From contig MU130378.1 of assembly GCA_015039465.1 (NCBI GenBank), positions 252,570 through 316,569 on the forward strand: a stretch of DNA of 64,000 nt. Direction: 5' to 3'. A program made the translations under genes and the position numbers. The notes beneath the pieces were generated by a model. That model did not search any database. It saw nothing but the letters and a program-made list of their open reading frames with translations, and was not told the origin of the DNA. This document shows, piece by piece, positions 1 to 13,221 of the stretch. The stretch comes from Phlegmacium glaucopus (lineage: Eukaryota > Basidiomycota > Agaricomycetes > Agaricales > Cortinariaceae). The stretch's first letter is position 1. Each line of letters starts with the position of its first letter.

Positions 1-1280
1 TTGATTGCTCGCCATAAATCCGAGACTGGTATCTTCCATGAGATGGACATACAAAGAGAGAAAGATGCGTTAGAAAGTTGGCGTGCGCAAGGCAAACGAG
101 GAAAACCCCCTCCGCCTCTCATGCAACTGGAGGAGTTGCCCGAGTGCTATCAGACTGATGAACCATTCGAGGTGAAGGAGGTTGACGATCTTATTGAAGG
201 TCGTGGACAACGTCGCAGGAACATCGTTAGTTACAACGACGGTCTCAGTGATGACGCTTGGGCACTGGTATGCTTAATTTTAAAAACACACCTTTCTTTT
301 TTTAACTTGTATTCACAGGCTCTCGAGGAAGGAGAGGACATTCAGGAACTTTCTGAACGTGCCAAAGATAAAAAGGAAAGGCGTGTACACAATAAACTTC
401 TCAAAGAAAACGATGCCTCGGGACGAGGGACGCCTGCATCAGAAGCGGACGGACGAGGTCGCAAGCCCAAGAAAGGAAAGGCGAAAGCCAACGATTATGA
501 GGCTACTGTGCCCTCTGGCTCCAAGAGAAAACGTGGTATAAAATCCTTATCTGTCACTCCTGATGGCGATGATGAAGACGAAGACCATAATACGGTTTGT
601 TTCAATCATTAATTTAAGTTTACCTTGAATAACTCCTTATGATAGAAACGACGGAAGACGAAAACGAGTGCTCTAGAGGGGCTGGAACCCTCTCCAGCTG
701 TACGAGACAGGATGAAGAAAGCATTTGCAGAATGCTACCGTGCTGTTTTGGCATGCGATGACGGGAATGGTCGGAAACGCTGTGAACTCTTCCGAGAGCT
801 ACCTGACAAGAGCGTATGTTCACTCCTCTTCACGGTCAATATCTCCTGAATGCTCATTGCTTTCCCTTTCTTTAGGCTTACCCTGATTACTTCACAATCA
901 TCAAAGAACCCATAGCTCTCAGTATTCTTCGCAAGCGCGCCAACAGCGGTTATTACAAGACCGTCCTACAGTTTCGCGACGACTACAGGCTGATGTTTAA
1001 CAACGCGCGCAAATATAATCAAGAAGGGTCATGGGTTTATGTTGACGCTGAGGAGATGGAGAAAGTGTTCAATGCTGCTTGGGATAGATCCATCGTAGGA
1101 TCAGATCTACCGGGTGCACCTCCAACCCCTGGAACTGTGTCTGCTACTGGTTCTTATGCATCAGCTCTGACTCCGATGGACGACGATGATCGACCACCGC
1201 CACCTACTCGAGGGAGGAGTGCTGGGCGTAAGCAGGTGATCAGTGATGAAGAATATCTGACACCAAGTGACGATGAATGA
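1..1280 (+). CDS. SNF2: SNF2/Sth1-family chromatin remodelling ATPase, C-terminal part (5' end outside window)
   Basis: Catalytic subunit of a SWI/SNF or RSC nucleosome remodeller; only the last 371 residues are in the window. Seen: the reading frame is open from base 1, with introns at 268-318, 595-645 and 814-875. The first part carries a SnAC-like segment (FHEMD, then ELPECY) that follows the helicase core in this family. A Lys/Arg-rich linker follows (KRKRG). The last 135 residues form a bromodomain, with the ZA-loop region YPDYF..IIKEPIAL and the acetyl-lysine-binding Asn in MFNNARKYN. The end is an acidic, Pro-rich tail. Two of the three introns are 51 bp, a multiple of three; the first lacks in-frame stops and could be read through if retained, whereas the second contains a stop (TAA at 610-612). 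STH1 and SNF2 paralogues cannot be told apart without the helicase domain, which lies upstream of the window. Confidence 0.9.
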
Positions 1281-2728
1281 TTAGGATTCCTTTACTAGTG
1301 TATTTTTTTTGTTTGACCCTTATCGTACCATGGCGTACTCTGTAATAGTCAGTTGAAATTCTAAATCAATGAAGGTGACAGACGAATGTTGAAAATCGAG
1401 CATCAGCGGACTTAACAATTCTGTGCAAGTGGCCAATGAGCATGGACAGCATAAGTATATTATTATCAGAGGAAAAGTCAATAGAAGCAGTTTGGATTAT
1501 GTAAGCGAGCTTGACCAAGCTAGCCAGCAAGCCTTATTCTCATCCTAAGTTGCACAGCCATGACAAACCTCATCCGCAAAGCATGCTCAATGCTCTTCGG
1601 TGAAGATCCCAACTGCCAGGACACACTGATCTTACAACCAGGCAACAGCAACCCATCTGGTGGCAACTCAGGCATTCCTCTCAATGATACCTCAGGTATA
1701 GCACAATCTCCCCAGAAATCTTCCTGTTGCTAATGATGCACCTGGCTCTCCAGATGGACTACCCCTTAATATTTTGGCTTTCAGGACAATCACCATGTTA
1801 CTTGCCAAGATCCAACAGGAGAGGCCACTAATTAGTAATAGTCTCCAATGCATTGGACAACAAGACTCACAGTAGTGTGACGGCATGCACTCTACCCCCA
1901 TGGCTTCCAGTGGACATTGTGGATTCAATGAATGTCTTCTTTGGTGGCCAGTTGAGGCGGGAGCTCATTAAGCTTATGGACCACTCATTGATGGGGGGTT
2001 GTACTACATCCACAGGTTCTCAGAGAATTTCTTCCGAAAGTGGTATAGCATTTGGTGGGACGAGCAACATAATCCCTAGAGGCAACACTCGAAACATGCG
2101 GTTACCAGACCTTCATGATATACACTTTCGATCTTAGTTACTCTCATTTCCTCATTAGTTTTCGATGTATACGTTGGTGTCGATAATAATAAATTGCATA
2201 TGGATGCTTACATTGAATATGACAATAAATAAGAAAGCAGCTAAGAGAGATTGAATCCCGATAAACATGTAGATATAATTGTTAAGCCATACAAGATATC
2301 CTGTCAGCGAATATGACACGAACCAAAAGCAAACTAGCAAACCCGCACAACGAAACCATATTGGCAATGATATAGCCTAGCCGAACCCAAGAGCATAGTC
2401 AACAAATGACACGTCATCGAGAAACAGAGAAGAAAATATCAAGTCATTTGATACAATGTTGAAGAAAAAGAAAAAGAAAACAACCTGAAGCTACTGGAAG
2501 GGAGGGGAGTGGGGTTTGAGCCTGTTCTCTATGTCGAATATGTGCGCTGGGTTTTCCATCCCTTTCCTGACTAGCATGAAGTCTCAAGGGCATGCCCAGC
2601 TTCCTGATCGTGTTTAATCAAGGGAGGGGTTTGGTAAGAACTCGGCCGTGACATGCAAGGCGCAAAGCGGATCGGCCTGCCCCTCGGAAGAATAGCAGCT
2701 ACAAGAAGAACAATAGCACGAAGTCTTG
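1281..2728. other. Intergenic stretch with one weak gene candidate
   Basis: This lies between the bromodomain gene and the YAP1-type gene, which converge on it. It holds the 3' untranslated regions of both and the small spliced candidate described separately. A hydrophobic minus-strand frame at 2155-2367 has no family match I recognise. No repeat or RNA gene was seen. Confidence 0.5.
1560..1875 (+). CDS. Possible small spliced gene, unrecognised
   Basis: A frame starting at ATG 1560 runs to about 1694, then a plausible 60-bp intron (GTATAG...CTAAT...CTCCAG) joins in frame to a second exon ending at TAG 1875. The predicted product is about 85 residues, starts MTNLIRKACSMLFGE, has no clear signal peptide, and is rich in Asn, Ser, Gln and Ile. 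The in-phase splice with a good branch site is the only support. A further open frame follows at 1853-2137 in another phase, so this could be a decayed or mis-assembled longer gene. No family is recognised. Confidence 0.22.
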
Positions 2729-4602
2729 CTAATGCTTCTCCGACAGGTTCTGTAATATTGAATGGACCCCTTGAGGTTCTAAAACGACCCGAGTACCGTC
2801 ACAGCGTGCTTTTTTACTGAACTCGGTACACAAAGAAGCGATGTCGACGTCCTATAGAGCAGCATTAACACCCGCTCGAGATACCTGGCGTTCGTAAAAT
2901 GAACTAACCTTAAATTTCGGATCTGAGGTGATGTTCTTCCAAGCGGTGAGCACTTCAATATTCTTGTCACTCTTGATGGTCTTGGGAAATGCGGCGCCTT
3001 CCGAACATGGAAATCCAGAGGTCGCAGTCTCAGCACCCCTGTGTAGTATATCCGTAGCGAAAGGTGAGGGTTCGCCAGAGGAAATGAGTTTCTCACAATT
3101 TTGCTTAGTGTGACAGGGTTCCTTCTCCAAAGCTGGTAACGGACCATCTAGTAAGGACGGTGCAGCCGACGAGAATGAGGAAGACGGAGTTTGCGAAGTG
3201 CTAGACCTGAAGGGGGTGGCGACATGATGAGAGACGGGGCTTAGAGACGTAGAGGACTGAGGTGCTATCGAAAAATCGGTTGAATTTATTGCACCGAGAT
3301 AACCTGTAAACAGATCATCTAGTTGTGGATCTTGTGAAGTCGTGGGCGGCGGGGACCATGTCGACATGGTGCTCATGTCAAAATTGAAGGGGCTGGTCAA
3401 AAATGTATTTGAAGCGGCCGCAGATGAGTTCGACGGGTCAGGAGACAGAGAATCAAATGTAGAAGCAAAGGACATGAACATAGGATTGCTTGCAATTGTA
3501 GTATAAGGAGCATTTGATGCCAGTCCTGTGTTTTGACCGAACCCGAAGTCCAACTGCATTGCTCCGGCTGTGGCTGTAGGCTGAGGGACAGGATCATCTA
3601 ACAAATTGAGCATCGCAGGGTCAAAAGCTGTAAGGGAACTCCAGTCGAGAGGATTAGTCATCTTAGGTGAAGGGCGTTCCGAAGCAACTGGAGAAGCAAC
3701 TGCTGAACGAGCAGACGAAGAAACTGATGAAAACTTGGGCAGGTCCGCTGTTTCTGGAGATTTGATAGGATTTTTGGGAGCGGTGAATGTGAAGGAGGAT
3801 TGTTTGAGAACGACGTTCTCGTTTCGAAGCCGAGCGAGCAAATCTCTTAGATTCTCGTTTTCGTTCTGTGCTTGCTCGTTTTTGGCTTCAAGTTCGGAAA
3901 TTTTATCCTCCAGCTATGGAAAGTGAGCGATATGTCGAGGTAAAGTGACGAAGACCCTTACATCTTTGACATGCTTTTCTTTGCGTTCTCTGAAAGCACG
4001 CTGTGCAGCACGATTCTGCTCTTTACGCTTCATAAGACGATTTTCATCTTTGGGCTGGATACATGTTATGAATGAGTCAAGTAAGAAGGAGATATATTAC
4101 TTACCACATGGCCAGCTGATTTTCGTCTAGCAGTATTGCCATTGTTTTTCTTATCTGAATGTAAGGCTGAGGAGAATATAAATAGGAATGGTATGAAAAT
4201 TCATTGATAATTCTTACAAGTGTGTTGCGTCTTCTGATTGGGATTGTCTGAAAAATCTCCACCACTTGCCTTACGCTTGAGAGGGGGTTCGTTGAGATCC
4301 TCATTGGCTGCGTCTTGATTAGAGTTAGGTGGACTTGGGCTACTATCTTCGGATGGCGGGCTCAAGCTGGGTAACGAAAAGGAGGAAAGATTCTGAGGAT
4401 CGACCCCGGGTCCAACAGGCACAGTATCGAATATGGGTGGGAACTGCTTGTGAAGTAAAGCCAAAAAGTCATCGCCAGGTAGCTGAGTAAAAGATGGGGT
4501 ATTATCCCAGAAGGATGAGTCTGGATAAGAGTCCATTAGTGAGCTGAGGAGCGATTTGATGTCGTCGTTGAAAGTCAAGAGAGAGGACCTGATGAGACCC
4601 AT
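2729..4602 (-). CDS. YAP1: AP-1-like bZIP transcription factor (Yap1/Pap1 type)
   Basis: Oxidative-stress regulator that shuttles between cytosol and nucleus and is held in the nucleus when its cysteines are oxidised. The model has five exons (introns 2852-2908, 3914-3961, 4055-4104, 4167-4217), 555 residues. After about 125 residues, rich in Ser and Pro towards their end, comes the basic region NRAAQRAFRERKEKHVKD and a leucine zipper (LEDKISELEAKNEQ.., ENLRDLLARL). The YAP-type basic region with Gln and Phe (QRAFRER) separates it from Gcn4-type factors. The C-terminus has the PAP1 cysteine-rich region: PCHTKQNC, GFPC, and in the last short exon SLCTEF and ARCDG. The last exon (2729-2851) was found by splicing and restores the second half of the redox domain. 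ATG 4602 is the most upstream ATG in frame; a later Met (MDSYPDSSFW) is an alternative. A TCACGTGA site lies 17 bp upstream. Confidence 0.92.
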
Positions 4603-4618
4603 CAGCAAGCCGAATAGG

Positions 4619-4626
4619 TCACGTGA
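4619..4626. promoter_or_regulatory. TCACGTGA palindrome just upstream of the YAP1-type gene
   Basis: A perfect 8-bp palindrome with the CACGTG E-box core bound by Cbf1/USF-type bHLH factors. It is only 17 bp from the predicted ATG. The same octamer occurs in two other promoters of this window. Binding is inferred only from the motif. Confidence 0.4.
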
Positions 4627-4762
4627 TTTTCTTCCGCGTAATCACTCGGCAAGATCCCACGACAGCTTGCCCCTGTTTCCGTCAACCGCGCATCTATCTT
4701 CCGTACATGTCTGATATTAAGGTATACTATGTACAAATGCAATCACTGTTTGGTACATAAGG

Positions 4763-6150
4763 TTAGACCCATTGCAAGTCAGGCGGTGTGAGATTACTGA
4801 CGTAGTATTCTATCTCAAGCTGTAGAGACAAGTCAGTCTAAATCCGAAACCCACAAACAAAAGAAAAGGATTTACATAGAGAAACGCTACGTTCCGTGGC
4901 CATAAAATATTGAGACCAACCGGGTTAAATGTTCGGGTATTCAGATCATCGATCAGATGCCGAAAGCGCATCATTTCCTAAGAATTTCGATGTATGGAGA
5001 AAAATATCACAAGGACTGGAACAATAGTCTCACTTTTTCAAAATGACTGGTCATAAATAGCTTCGATATCTGAAGGCTGAATATCGCCAATGCGTTGTCC
5101 ACAAATGAATGCCGGAGGGTATGTGCCGAAATCAGCAGTTCGTTCATCGCGTTAATGGATTCAAGAAATTGAGTAGGCGTAATCTGCATCATTTCATCAA
5201 CGTAATCCGGCTAAAAAGTTTAAACATAGCCGACGTACTCGACCCTCCAATTCTAAAGGATATATCGGCGCAAACTGAATCAGTTCACCACCAGTGTAAT
5301 CCCTTTCAACCCGCAAAATCTCCCGTGGATGATGGACACCGATATGTCCTATCGGAGCCGTGCCATAAGCAGAGTCTGGAGGTGGCGGTCCAAAATAATA
5401 AGACGACTTGGGTATCAAGGGTCGGGCCTCACTAAAATCTTTATTAGAACACTGACCATCTGCGGATACAATACTAAAAATGCACCTAGCCTTTTGCATA
5501 GTATGGAATCTCTGTTGTGTAACAGATGGAGAATAATAATCCTCCATCGACTTGATGGTATTGTCCAAGGGAGGATCAATCTGTTCCCAAGGTTGTGGTG
5601 AGGAGGGTTTCAAGTCCAAGTGAAGATGGGACGTCCGGTTCGAAGTTGTTTTCATATCTGTTTGAGGGTACAATAGCTTTCCTTTGGAGTCCACTACATC
5701 GTCTTCAACCAAAACTATGTTGTGATCATGACCCTGCAATTCACCGCCCTTGCTTAACACTTCTACGTTATGCAAAGGATGCCATGGAGTTGGACTGCCT
5801 CCTTCATTCGATCCATCATGACGTGTAGAATGACTGTCGCGGGACTTTCTCGGTGCATGCCCTTTGGACGACAAAGAAATGCTGCTGGCAGATGGCCCTT
5901 TTGCATGCTCCTTCGTTGAGGCGTCTACATCATCTCCTTCTACTAGGGTACGATCCAGCACGGTTGTTAAACCCACTTCTTCCTCTACTGTCGCGCTCAA
6001 GTCGGGATCATGAGAATAAGAAGCTAATTCAGGATTTGTTGTAGGCTCAGAAACAAGGGGGAGAGGAGGAGCCTCTAAAGTTGTCTGATGGCCGCTGGCA
6101 GACACAGGCGGAGAAGACGATTCAAGTTGGATGGGTTCTTCTGAGTTCAT
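4763..6150 (-). CDS. ERF4: Erf4/Golgin-A7 family subunit of the Ras palmitoyltransferase
   Basis: Partner of the DHHC enzyme Erf2; the complex palmitoylates Ras at the ER/Golgi. The model has four exons (introns 4820-4875, 4978-5033, 5184-5238), 406 residues. The first 270 or so residues are low-complexity (Ser, Pro, Asp, Glu). The conserved domain follows: REILRVERDYTGGE, QFAPIYPLELEGRI, then ESINAMNELLISAH and the diagnostic end GLNILWPRNVAFLYLEIEYY. The family is normally small, so the long disordered N-terminal extension is a fungal feature. All three splices join in frame and each repairs a conserved block, which makes the model firm. Start ATG 6150 is the first ATG in frame. Confidence 0.9.
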
Positions 6151-6574
6151 GACATCGACAAGTACACCAGGCGAGTTTACATAAGATGTTGTTATTTGTC
6201 ACACACTGCCATGTCTTCCTCTATTAATGCACATAAAATTGCAGTGTTATGGTTCCAGTATCATCAGCCAGTTTGCTTGGAGAGATACTAATTACGAAAG
6301 TGAATAAGCTTTAACATCCAGCCACGAGGGATGATGAATTGAAAAGGGACGATGAACGATAGAAAGCAAGCAAGTAAAGGCATATATTGGACAGTGTCCG
6401 TTGGTACGTTGCAGGGTCGTGCATCATGAGATGATATATAAAAAAACAAGAAAGAAACGGGGTATGAGGAAAAATGAGAAAATATACATAGTAGAAGTGC
6501 CACGACCTGGCTAGTTGGTGGGCAAAAAGAAAAAAGCGAACGAGAGAGTGAGGTCACGGTAGTTTCTAACTTGT
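6151..6574. other. Intergenic: ERF4 promoter and ARF6 3' end
   Basis: Promoter side of the ERF4 gene and 3' untranslated side of the ARF6 gene, both on the minus strand. A small minus-strand frame spanning 6288-6611 is only read-through of the ARF6 last exon. Nothing else is recognisable. Confidence 0.5.
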
Positions 6575-7388
<814 letters not shown>

Positions 7389-7878
7389 TGTTTTGTTGGT
7401 TATCCAGTAAGTAGATGTAAAGAACGACGTATGATGCGGACAATGTCGATAAGTTGGAAGAAAGGAAGAAACAGGGAAATCTGTTGCCACCACCTCACCT
7501 GAACAATTTCAACAGGTAGCATCACGTGATTTTAAGACTTACAAAAATTATCAATGTCATCACCATAAAGTGATTCATTATTTAACTTTCCCCTGAGTAG
7601 AGAGACATTTTTAACGTCGACGTTGCAACGTGGAACTAGCCAAAGGAATAAACTTTGAACCCTAGCATGTCCCTTTCTTAAGTATTAGTTAGTATCAGGA
7701 AGTTTAGAACCAAGCAGCGATGTCAACTCTTTACGAGACCGACGAGACCGGAAATCACACGCAGAATCATTGATGGGAGTGCAAGAATTTATTTTGCAAT
7801 TTCTAGGCGACGAAATGGACAAATGAATGAAAGTGCGGGCAGAAAATCATGGTATATTAAGTGAGCAAAGCAAAAAAA
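7389..7878. other. Intergenic: ARF6 promoter and SSN6 3' region
   Basis: Upstream region of ARF6 and downstream region of SSN6, both minus-strand. It contains TCACGTGA at 7522-7529. No coding frame was supported. Confidence 0.5.
7522..7529. promoter_or_regulatory. TCACGTGA palindrome upstream of ARF6
   Basis: Same octamer as upstream of the YAP1-type gene, here 134 bp before the ARF6 start codon. A candidate bHLH (Cbf1/USF-like) site by motif only. Confidence 0.35.
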
Positions 7879-10800
7879 TCAAGACGACGGTTCCTTCTCA
7901 GACGATGGTGATGATGTATTTTTCGCGGGAGGAGACCTTGACGAAGGATGGATCACCTCTGACAGCTTGCCCCGTGATGGAGACGACGAGGAACGAAGCC
8001 CATCAACGTGCATCTTGTCATCTCGATCACCGTGGTTGGAAGGAGAGGCGGCAGTCGACTGTGGCGAAAGAGTTGCAATTGGCGGTAGCGCGATGGCCGT
8101 CGATGCGTTACTAACAGCATGGCCGACGCCAATGGGTCGAGGGTGAGGAGGAAGCACAGATGGCAATGGAGGACTGGGGGGGTAAGGGTCATGAGGCTGT
8201 CGAGCTTCTGGTGAGTGTGAGGCGGGTTGAGTACGGAATGGAATTGGTGAAGGTCGAGTAGAAGGCACAGGTGTGCGTCGACCACCCGAAAGAGAAGTCC
8301 GACGTTTCATCATATCTACTCTAGACCGCTTTGTCTCATTTTCCTCTGGACCTGGACTCAATGCTCTCTTGAGGGGCGCCGTTTGCGAAGGAGGAGAAGC
8401 CTGGTTCGATGAAACAGAATTACGATGATGAGGAGGTCGAGGAGAAGGATTGCTGTGCCGACTGTGCGAAGATGACATTGTTGGAGAATGCGACGGAGCA
8501 TCTCCTGCCGACCCAGAGTTGTCAGGAGCACGATATGATGAAAGAACAATAAGGGCATCAGCGACGCCTTCATCATAGTCTTCATCAACTACTCTTGATG
8601 GGGGTCGAGGCGTGGCACTCGTAGGCGACGGCTGGACGGAACGCGATGAACCTGAACCATTGGAACTTGCCTCAGGAGAGCCTGGACCTTTGGGATAACC
8701 TGACTTGAAACTGCCAGGTATGCTAGAAGCTCCTCGTTCGGCGCCGAATACCCTCATTCCCTCTGAAGCACCTTCTTCCTTAGACTTTTTGAGGTTTGTC
8801 CTCTTGCGCCTTTCCTTTTTGGAAGCAGGCTCTTGCGTCGACGTTGTCGGAGTAGGAGTCGGATATTGCGGAGACATTTGAGGCACATGAGAGGGTGGTT
8901 GAGGTTGAGGTTGAACTTCTTGTTCCCTGTCCTTGGGACGACGGCGACGATCTTTGGAGTCCGGCAAAGCCGACCCAGGATGAGGACTTTCAGAATTCCG
9001 TCCGGTACTAGCCACAATGTGGGGAGGAGGATTGCGACGCATGCCTTCAGGTGAAACGGGGTAGCTTCGACTGTCATGACGCTCAGCCTCATAATCACGA
9101 GATTCTCGCGCATCATGCCTAGGATCGTAGCGGCGGTTCTGTTGCTCATGGTGAACTTGTTGCTGCTGGGGAGGAGGCGACGCTCGGAAGCCAGGATGGG
9201 AAGAAGGTCCACTTATGGGAGGCTTGCTATCCCAGTAACGAGTCGCATGTGGTCGAGGAGAAGGTTCAGTAGGGCTATGTGCTCGTGGAGAACGCGGTGG
9301 GTAGAAAGAGAATGGTTGGGGTGGGTGGGATACGTAGTCACCACTATGCCTTGGACGACGCTCGCGATCCCAATCGCGGTGATCACCTGGGGGAGGCCGT
9401 CTGTCCCAACTGCCTTCTTGCTCGGGGGGATGGTTTTGCTCATGTGGCGCATATACACGGGGGGAACGCTGGGGAGGAGCTGCGCTGGGCTGTGCAGGCC
9501 CGATTTGTTGACGGGCTGGGTAAGCCTGGAACGGAGGAGACCGGGGACGGCCACTGTGGGGAACTGGTGACGCTGATCTCGATTGCGGACGAGGGCCACG
9601 GAAATAGGGATCGTGATGATGGTGTGGATGTGCTGGATTTCTAGGGTCATCAGAGGGCGGTTGTGCTGGCGGGTGCTGCAAGAGAAGGCCTTGACCAACA
9701 GGTCCGCGAGTCGGTTCTCGAGGTGGATAATCACGAGCACCGTGGTGCGGCGGGCGATCAACCTCCATGGGAGCAAGAGGAGTGTGAGAGGGTATATGAC
9801 GAGATTCATCAAGGATAACAGGCGGCGGTGGTCCTCCCCTGAATGGAGGTGGTGGAGAGGGGCGACCAGAGGCATTGACTTGCGATGGAGGTGGGAGAGA
9901 AATTTCATTAGGTCCGCGAGAGTCAGTGCGAAAAGGAGGTCGATGGCTGGTAGGCTGCAACAGTAAGGGTGGACCTGATAGGCCGGGGGGCGGCACGACA
10001 GAACTTGCGTATGCAGTGGGATGAACGTCCTGGGGGCCGGGTGCAGCTGGTAGCTGCCCACCAGTTGCCTGCGCATTTCTCAGAAGTTGAAGACGTTGAC
10101 CGATAGCAACATTGCTAGGATCCAGTTCAAAAGCACGGGCATAGGCATCAATAGCGTCAGTGATCTGGTTGTTGCAGCTTTCGTAAAGACTGCCCAAATC
10201 GAACCAAACTTCTGAGATGTATGGGTTGATCCGAATCGCACGAGAATATGCATCGAGCGCGTCCCGAAATTGGTTGATCTGGAAGTAGAGTACACCGATT
10301 GAACACCAGAAGGTAGGATTGCGGCCGTCCCGGTAGACGGCCTGTTGGTATGCTTCGTAAGCTTTGTTGTATTTCTGACCTGCCATATAAGCCCGACCAA
10401 GGAGGTACCAACTCTGAGCATCCGATGGATCTGTATCAAGATCACTATCAGTCATGAAGCCTAGACACATACGAAACCAGCAACGTACCAGCCTCGAGAC
10501 TTTTCGTCAGAGATTGAATAGCAAGATCCTGGTTTTGGAAAGAAGAGCCATCTTGATGGTATAGCCAACCAAGTTGTTGTAAAACTTTGGCATGCCCTGG
10601 ATTGGCTTCAACAACGCGTTCGTATGCGTCTTTCGCGCGAGAGTGCTGATTTATAAACATTATTGAAGGGAAACAAGAAAAAAGATTAGTGCAACTAACA
10701 TCTTTTTGTTGCTCGAAGACATGTCCAATTTGGAACCAGATATCAGCATGAGCGAGAGGGCTTGGTGGGTTGCGGAGAATACGATCAAAGCAGTTCAAGG

Positions 10801-11878
10801 ATTCATCAAATTTGCCTTGCTGCTTGTATATGATGCCTAGCCGAAAGAGAATTTCGTTTTCCTTGTCGAAATCTAATTCTTGACCATTGATCTAAGATAA
10901 CTGAGCCGAAGAAGGGATGAAGAGCTAAGACTGACCTTTGCACATACGGAGAACTGACGAGAAAGCTTCTTCGGCGTGGTCGAGGGAACCATATCGATCA
11001 TACAAAATACCGATACCATACCATAGTTTGGGATCCTCCTGAAAACAAGGTAACGGATTAATGATGGAGACCACGAAAACATATATCAAAGATATATACT
11101 TTGGGATTTGGTAAAAGATAGAGTGCTTGTTGGTATGCGGTGTAGGCCTTTTGGAGGTCATCTTGCATGAGATAGCAATGACCTATATTGAATTATATTA
11201 TAATATATTATATAAATTAATTAATTATAGTGATATTTTAAAAACTTACCCAAGGCACTCCATATTTCTCCGTTGTCTTCTTCGATGTTGAGAACGCGCT
11301 GGAAATAATCAACAGCCTAAAATGGACAAATTACGTCATGAGACTTGGAAGTGCAATGCCGCGGATAAGAATTTACTTTGGAATAATTTTCTTTGATCCG
11401 AGCGATGCCCGCAACTTGGGTGAGTCCGGATACCGACGACGCATTATGCCGCAGTGCATTTTCATAGGCCGAAAGTGCGTGTTCAAGGTCGCCCATTTGT
11501 TCGGCTACTCTTCCTAAAATGGAAAAGTCATAAGGTCAGTTTTTTTAAAAAAAGAAAAAAAAGATGATACCATTTACCTATCAGGAGCCATGTTTGTTCA
11601 TTTGCTGTGTTGAGTTTATGAATTATGTTGGCAGGTGGTCCAGCCCCGTTTGGAACAGCAGTTGCTACTGCAGGTGAAATAGCATTGGCGTGTGCTGATC
11701 CATTTGACAATCCTCCGGGTGTGGTCGGAATAGTTGAACTACCATTAAGATGAGAGGGAGGATGGGGTGGATGGTTGACCAGGTTATGGGCGTGAGGATG
11801 GACAGCAGAAGGTGGTGGTGGAGGGTCATGCATACGAACATCACGGTCTGGTTGACGAGGTAGATGCCTGTGGGACAT
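7879..11878 (-). CDS. SSN6: Ssn6/Cyc8 general transcriptional co-repressor (TPR protein)
   Basis: Scaffold of the Ssn6-Tup1 co-repressor, bridging DNA-bound repressors to Tup1 and histone deacetylases. Eight exons (introns 10431-10488, 10646-10699, 10879-10935, 11039-11099, 11183-11249, 11317-11376, 11514-11577), 1192 residues. Residues 1-95 are Pro/His-rich. About ten tetratricopeptide repeats follow, roughly residues 97-465, with blocks such as GEIWSALGHCYLMQ, LWYGIGILYDRYG, LFRLGIIYKQQGK, IWFQIGHVFEQQ, SWYLLGRAYMAGQKYNKA and VWFDLGSLYESCNN. The rest is a disordered tail rich in Pro, Ser, Arg, His and Gln, normal for filamentous-fungal Ssn6. The intron at 10879-10935 ends at a CAAG acceptor; using the nearer TTAG would break the frame. 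The long antisense frames over the tail (for example 9076-9570) are composition shadows. Confidence 0.95.
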
Positions 11879-13221
11879 GATGAAGGGGAAGAAGAGCAAG
11901 GAACTGGAAGTGGAAGGAGAGGGGCAAAAGGACTCATCAGAGTGGCGTTGTTAGTATATATATAATAATACAGAACAGGGAGGGGAGAGATCAGGGCCCA
12001 GCAACCGGCTCCCCTCTCGCACGATCATGGCGATCAAGGTGGACGAAAAAAGAGATTGCATCTGTTCAGGGAAGTTTAGGATGTCATTTCGAATTGAATA
12101 ACATCTCCTGTTTATTTTCGCTTCGCATCGAAACAGCCGCGTGCCTTTGTCTTACCGGATTTAGATTGTTTCCGTGCGGCGGCTACTGTGTAAACGATCT
12201 AGATTCCTGTCAGTCGCGTGGGTATTGAATAAGCTTAATCGGCACACAGGGAAGGATGAAAGATGCTCAGAATTACAGTTGAAATATGTACAACTAAAAG
12301 GTCACGATGACACGGATCGCTATCAGAAGACATTTTTCTTCAATGAGCGGGCGTAGTAAGGGAGCTTGGGGGGCAACTACAACCAAGAGTGCCATTACGG
12401 GAAATACCCTCAACTACCCGATACTATCTCGGATGTCATCACTTTCTAGTCCGTCGCCCCGGTTCTGGGGCAGCATGATGGACTGCGTTTATCTTATCAT
12501 CAGGATCAAATCGAAATTTTGACGTTACGGTAACTTACGATATTTATCAATTTTACACACTTTTGTGAATATAAATGGGCGCTAGAAGGTAAACTTCGCC
12601 AAAGGCAAATGGAAATAGTCGTCCTTAACCTGCTCTTATGGATGCCGGCCCGAATACATCTACTATAGTCTTTCCGCAACGGATGCTTCTGGAGCGGTCT
12701 TTAGACTTGTGCTTCGACGTCTTTGTAACAACACATGTTCACCAGCCTTCGGAGCAATTATGCCCACTGCCACCTGCAACTCATTTTAGATCGTGGAATG
12801 GCTATCGCCAAAATTAGTGTCCCATCTAGATTTAGGGTGGGTGAACGATCGACCCGATTTAACCTAGACCTTTACACCTCGGTCCTCAGAGGTATGTAAC
12901 TAGCAACTCTCTGTGATACTCTGATGTGGCGGTCCAACTTGGCAAACACCGGTGAGCTGCGACTTAATCGCTGACAAACATCAACTGCGACTTTGTCATC
13001 ATGGATGAGTACTAAGCCACATATATCTCCTAGATTATATTGAGCGCTTGATTTGTTCTCGTTGCGACTGAACCCTGGATAAAAACTCCGACAAATGCTC
13101 CGATTTAAACTCGGTCCAAACCTTGGTCCGTGACTTTCAACTCCTCTTTTCATTGTCACTCGATCATTAAATTCTTAGCCTCCTTGGTCTCATCGATAAC
13201 CATCATCAACGTGTAACACGA
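11879..13221. other. Long intergenic stretch, SSN6 promoter side
   Basis: This lies between the divergent SSN6 and SERF-like genes and should hold both promoters and leaders. It includes a CT/GA-rich run just upstream of the SSN6 ATG. A minus-strand frame at 12872-13159 lacks any recognisable motif and abuts the SERF promoter. No RNA gene or repeat was seen. Confidence 0.45.

Noticed and set aside
2155..2367. Hydrophobic 70-codon minus-strand frame
   Set aside because: No ATG in a good context, no splice partner, and A/T-rich DNA alone explains the hydrophobic composition.
9076..10076. Long antisense and alternate frames over the SSN6 tail (up to 287 codons)
   Set aside because: They are shadows of the proline/histidine-rich coding strand; the TPR frame and domain order show which is real.
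12872..13159. 95-codon minus-strand frame
   Set aside because: No motif, and it lies in the promoter side of the SERF-like gene.
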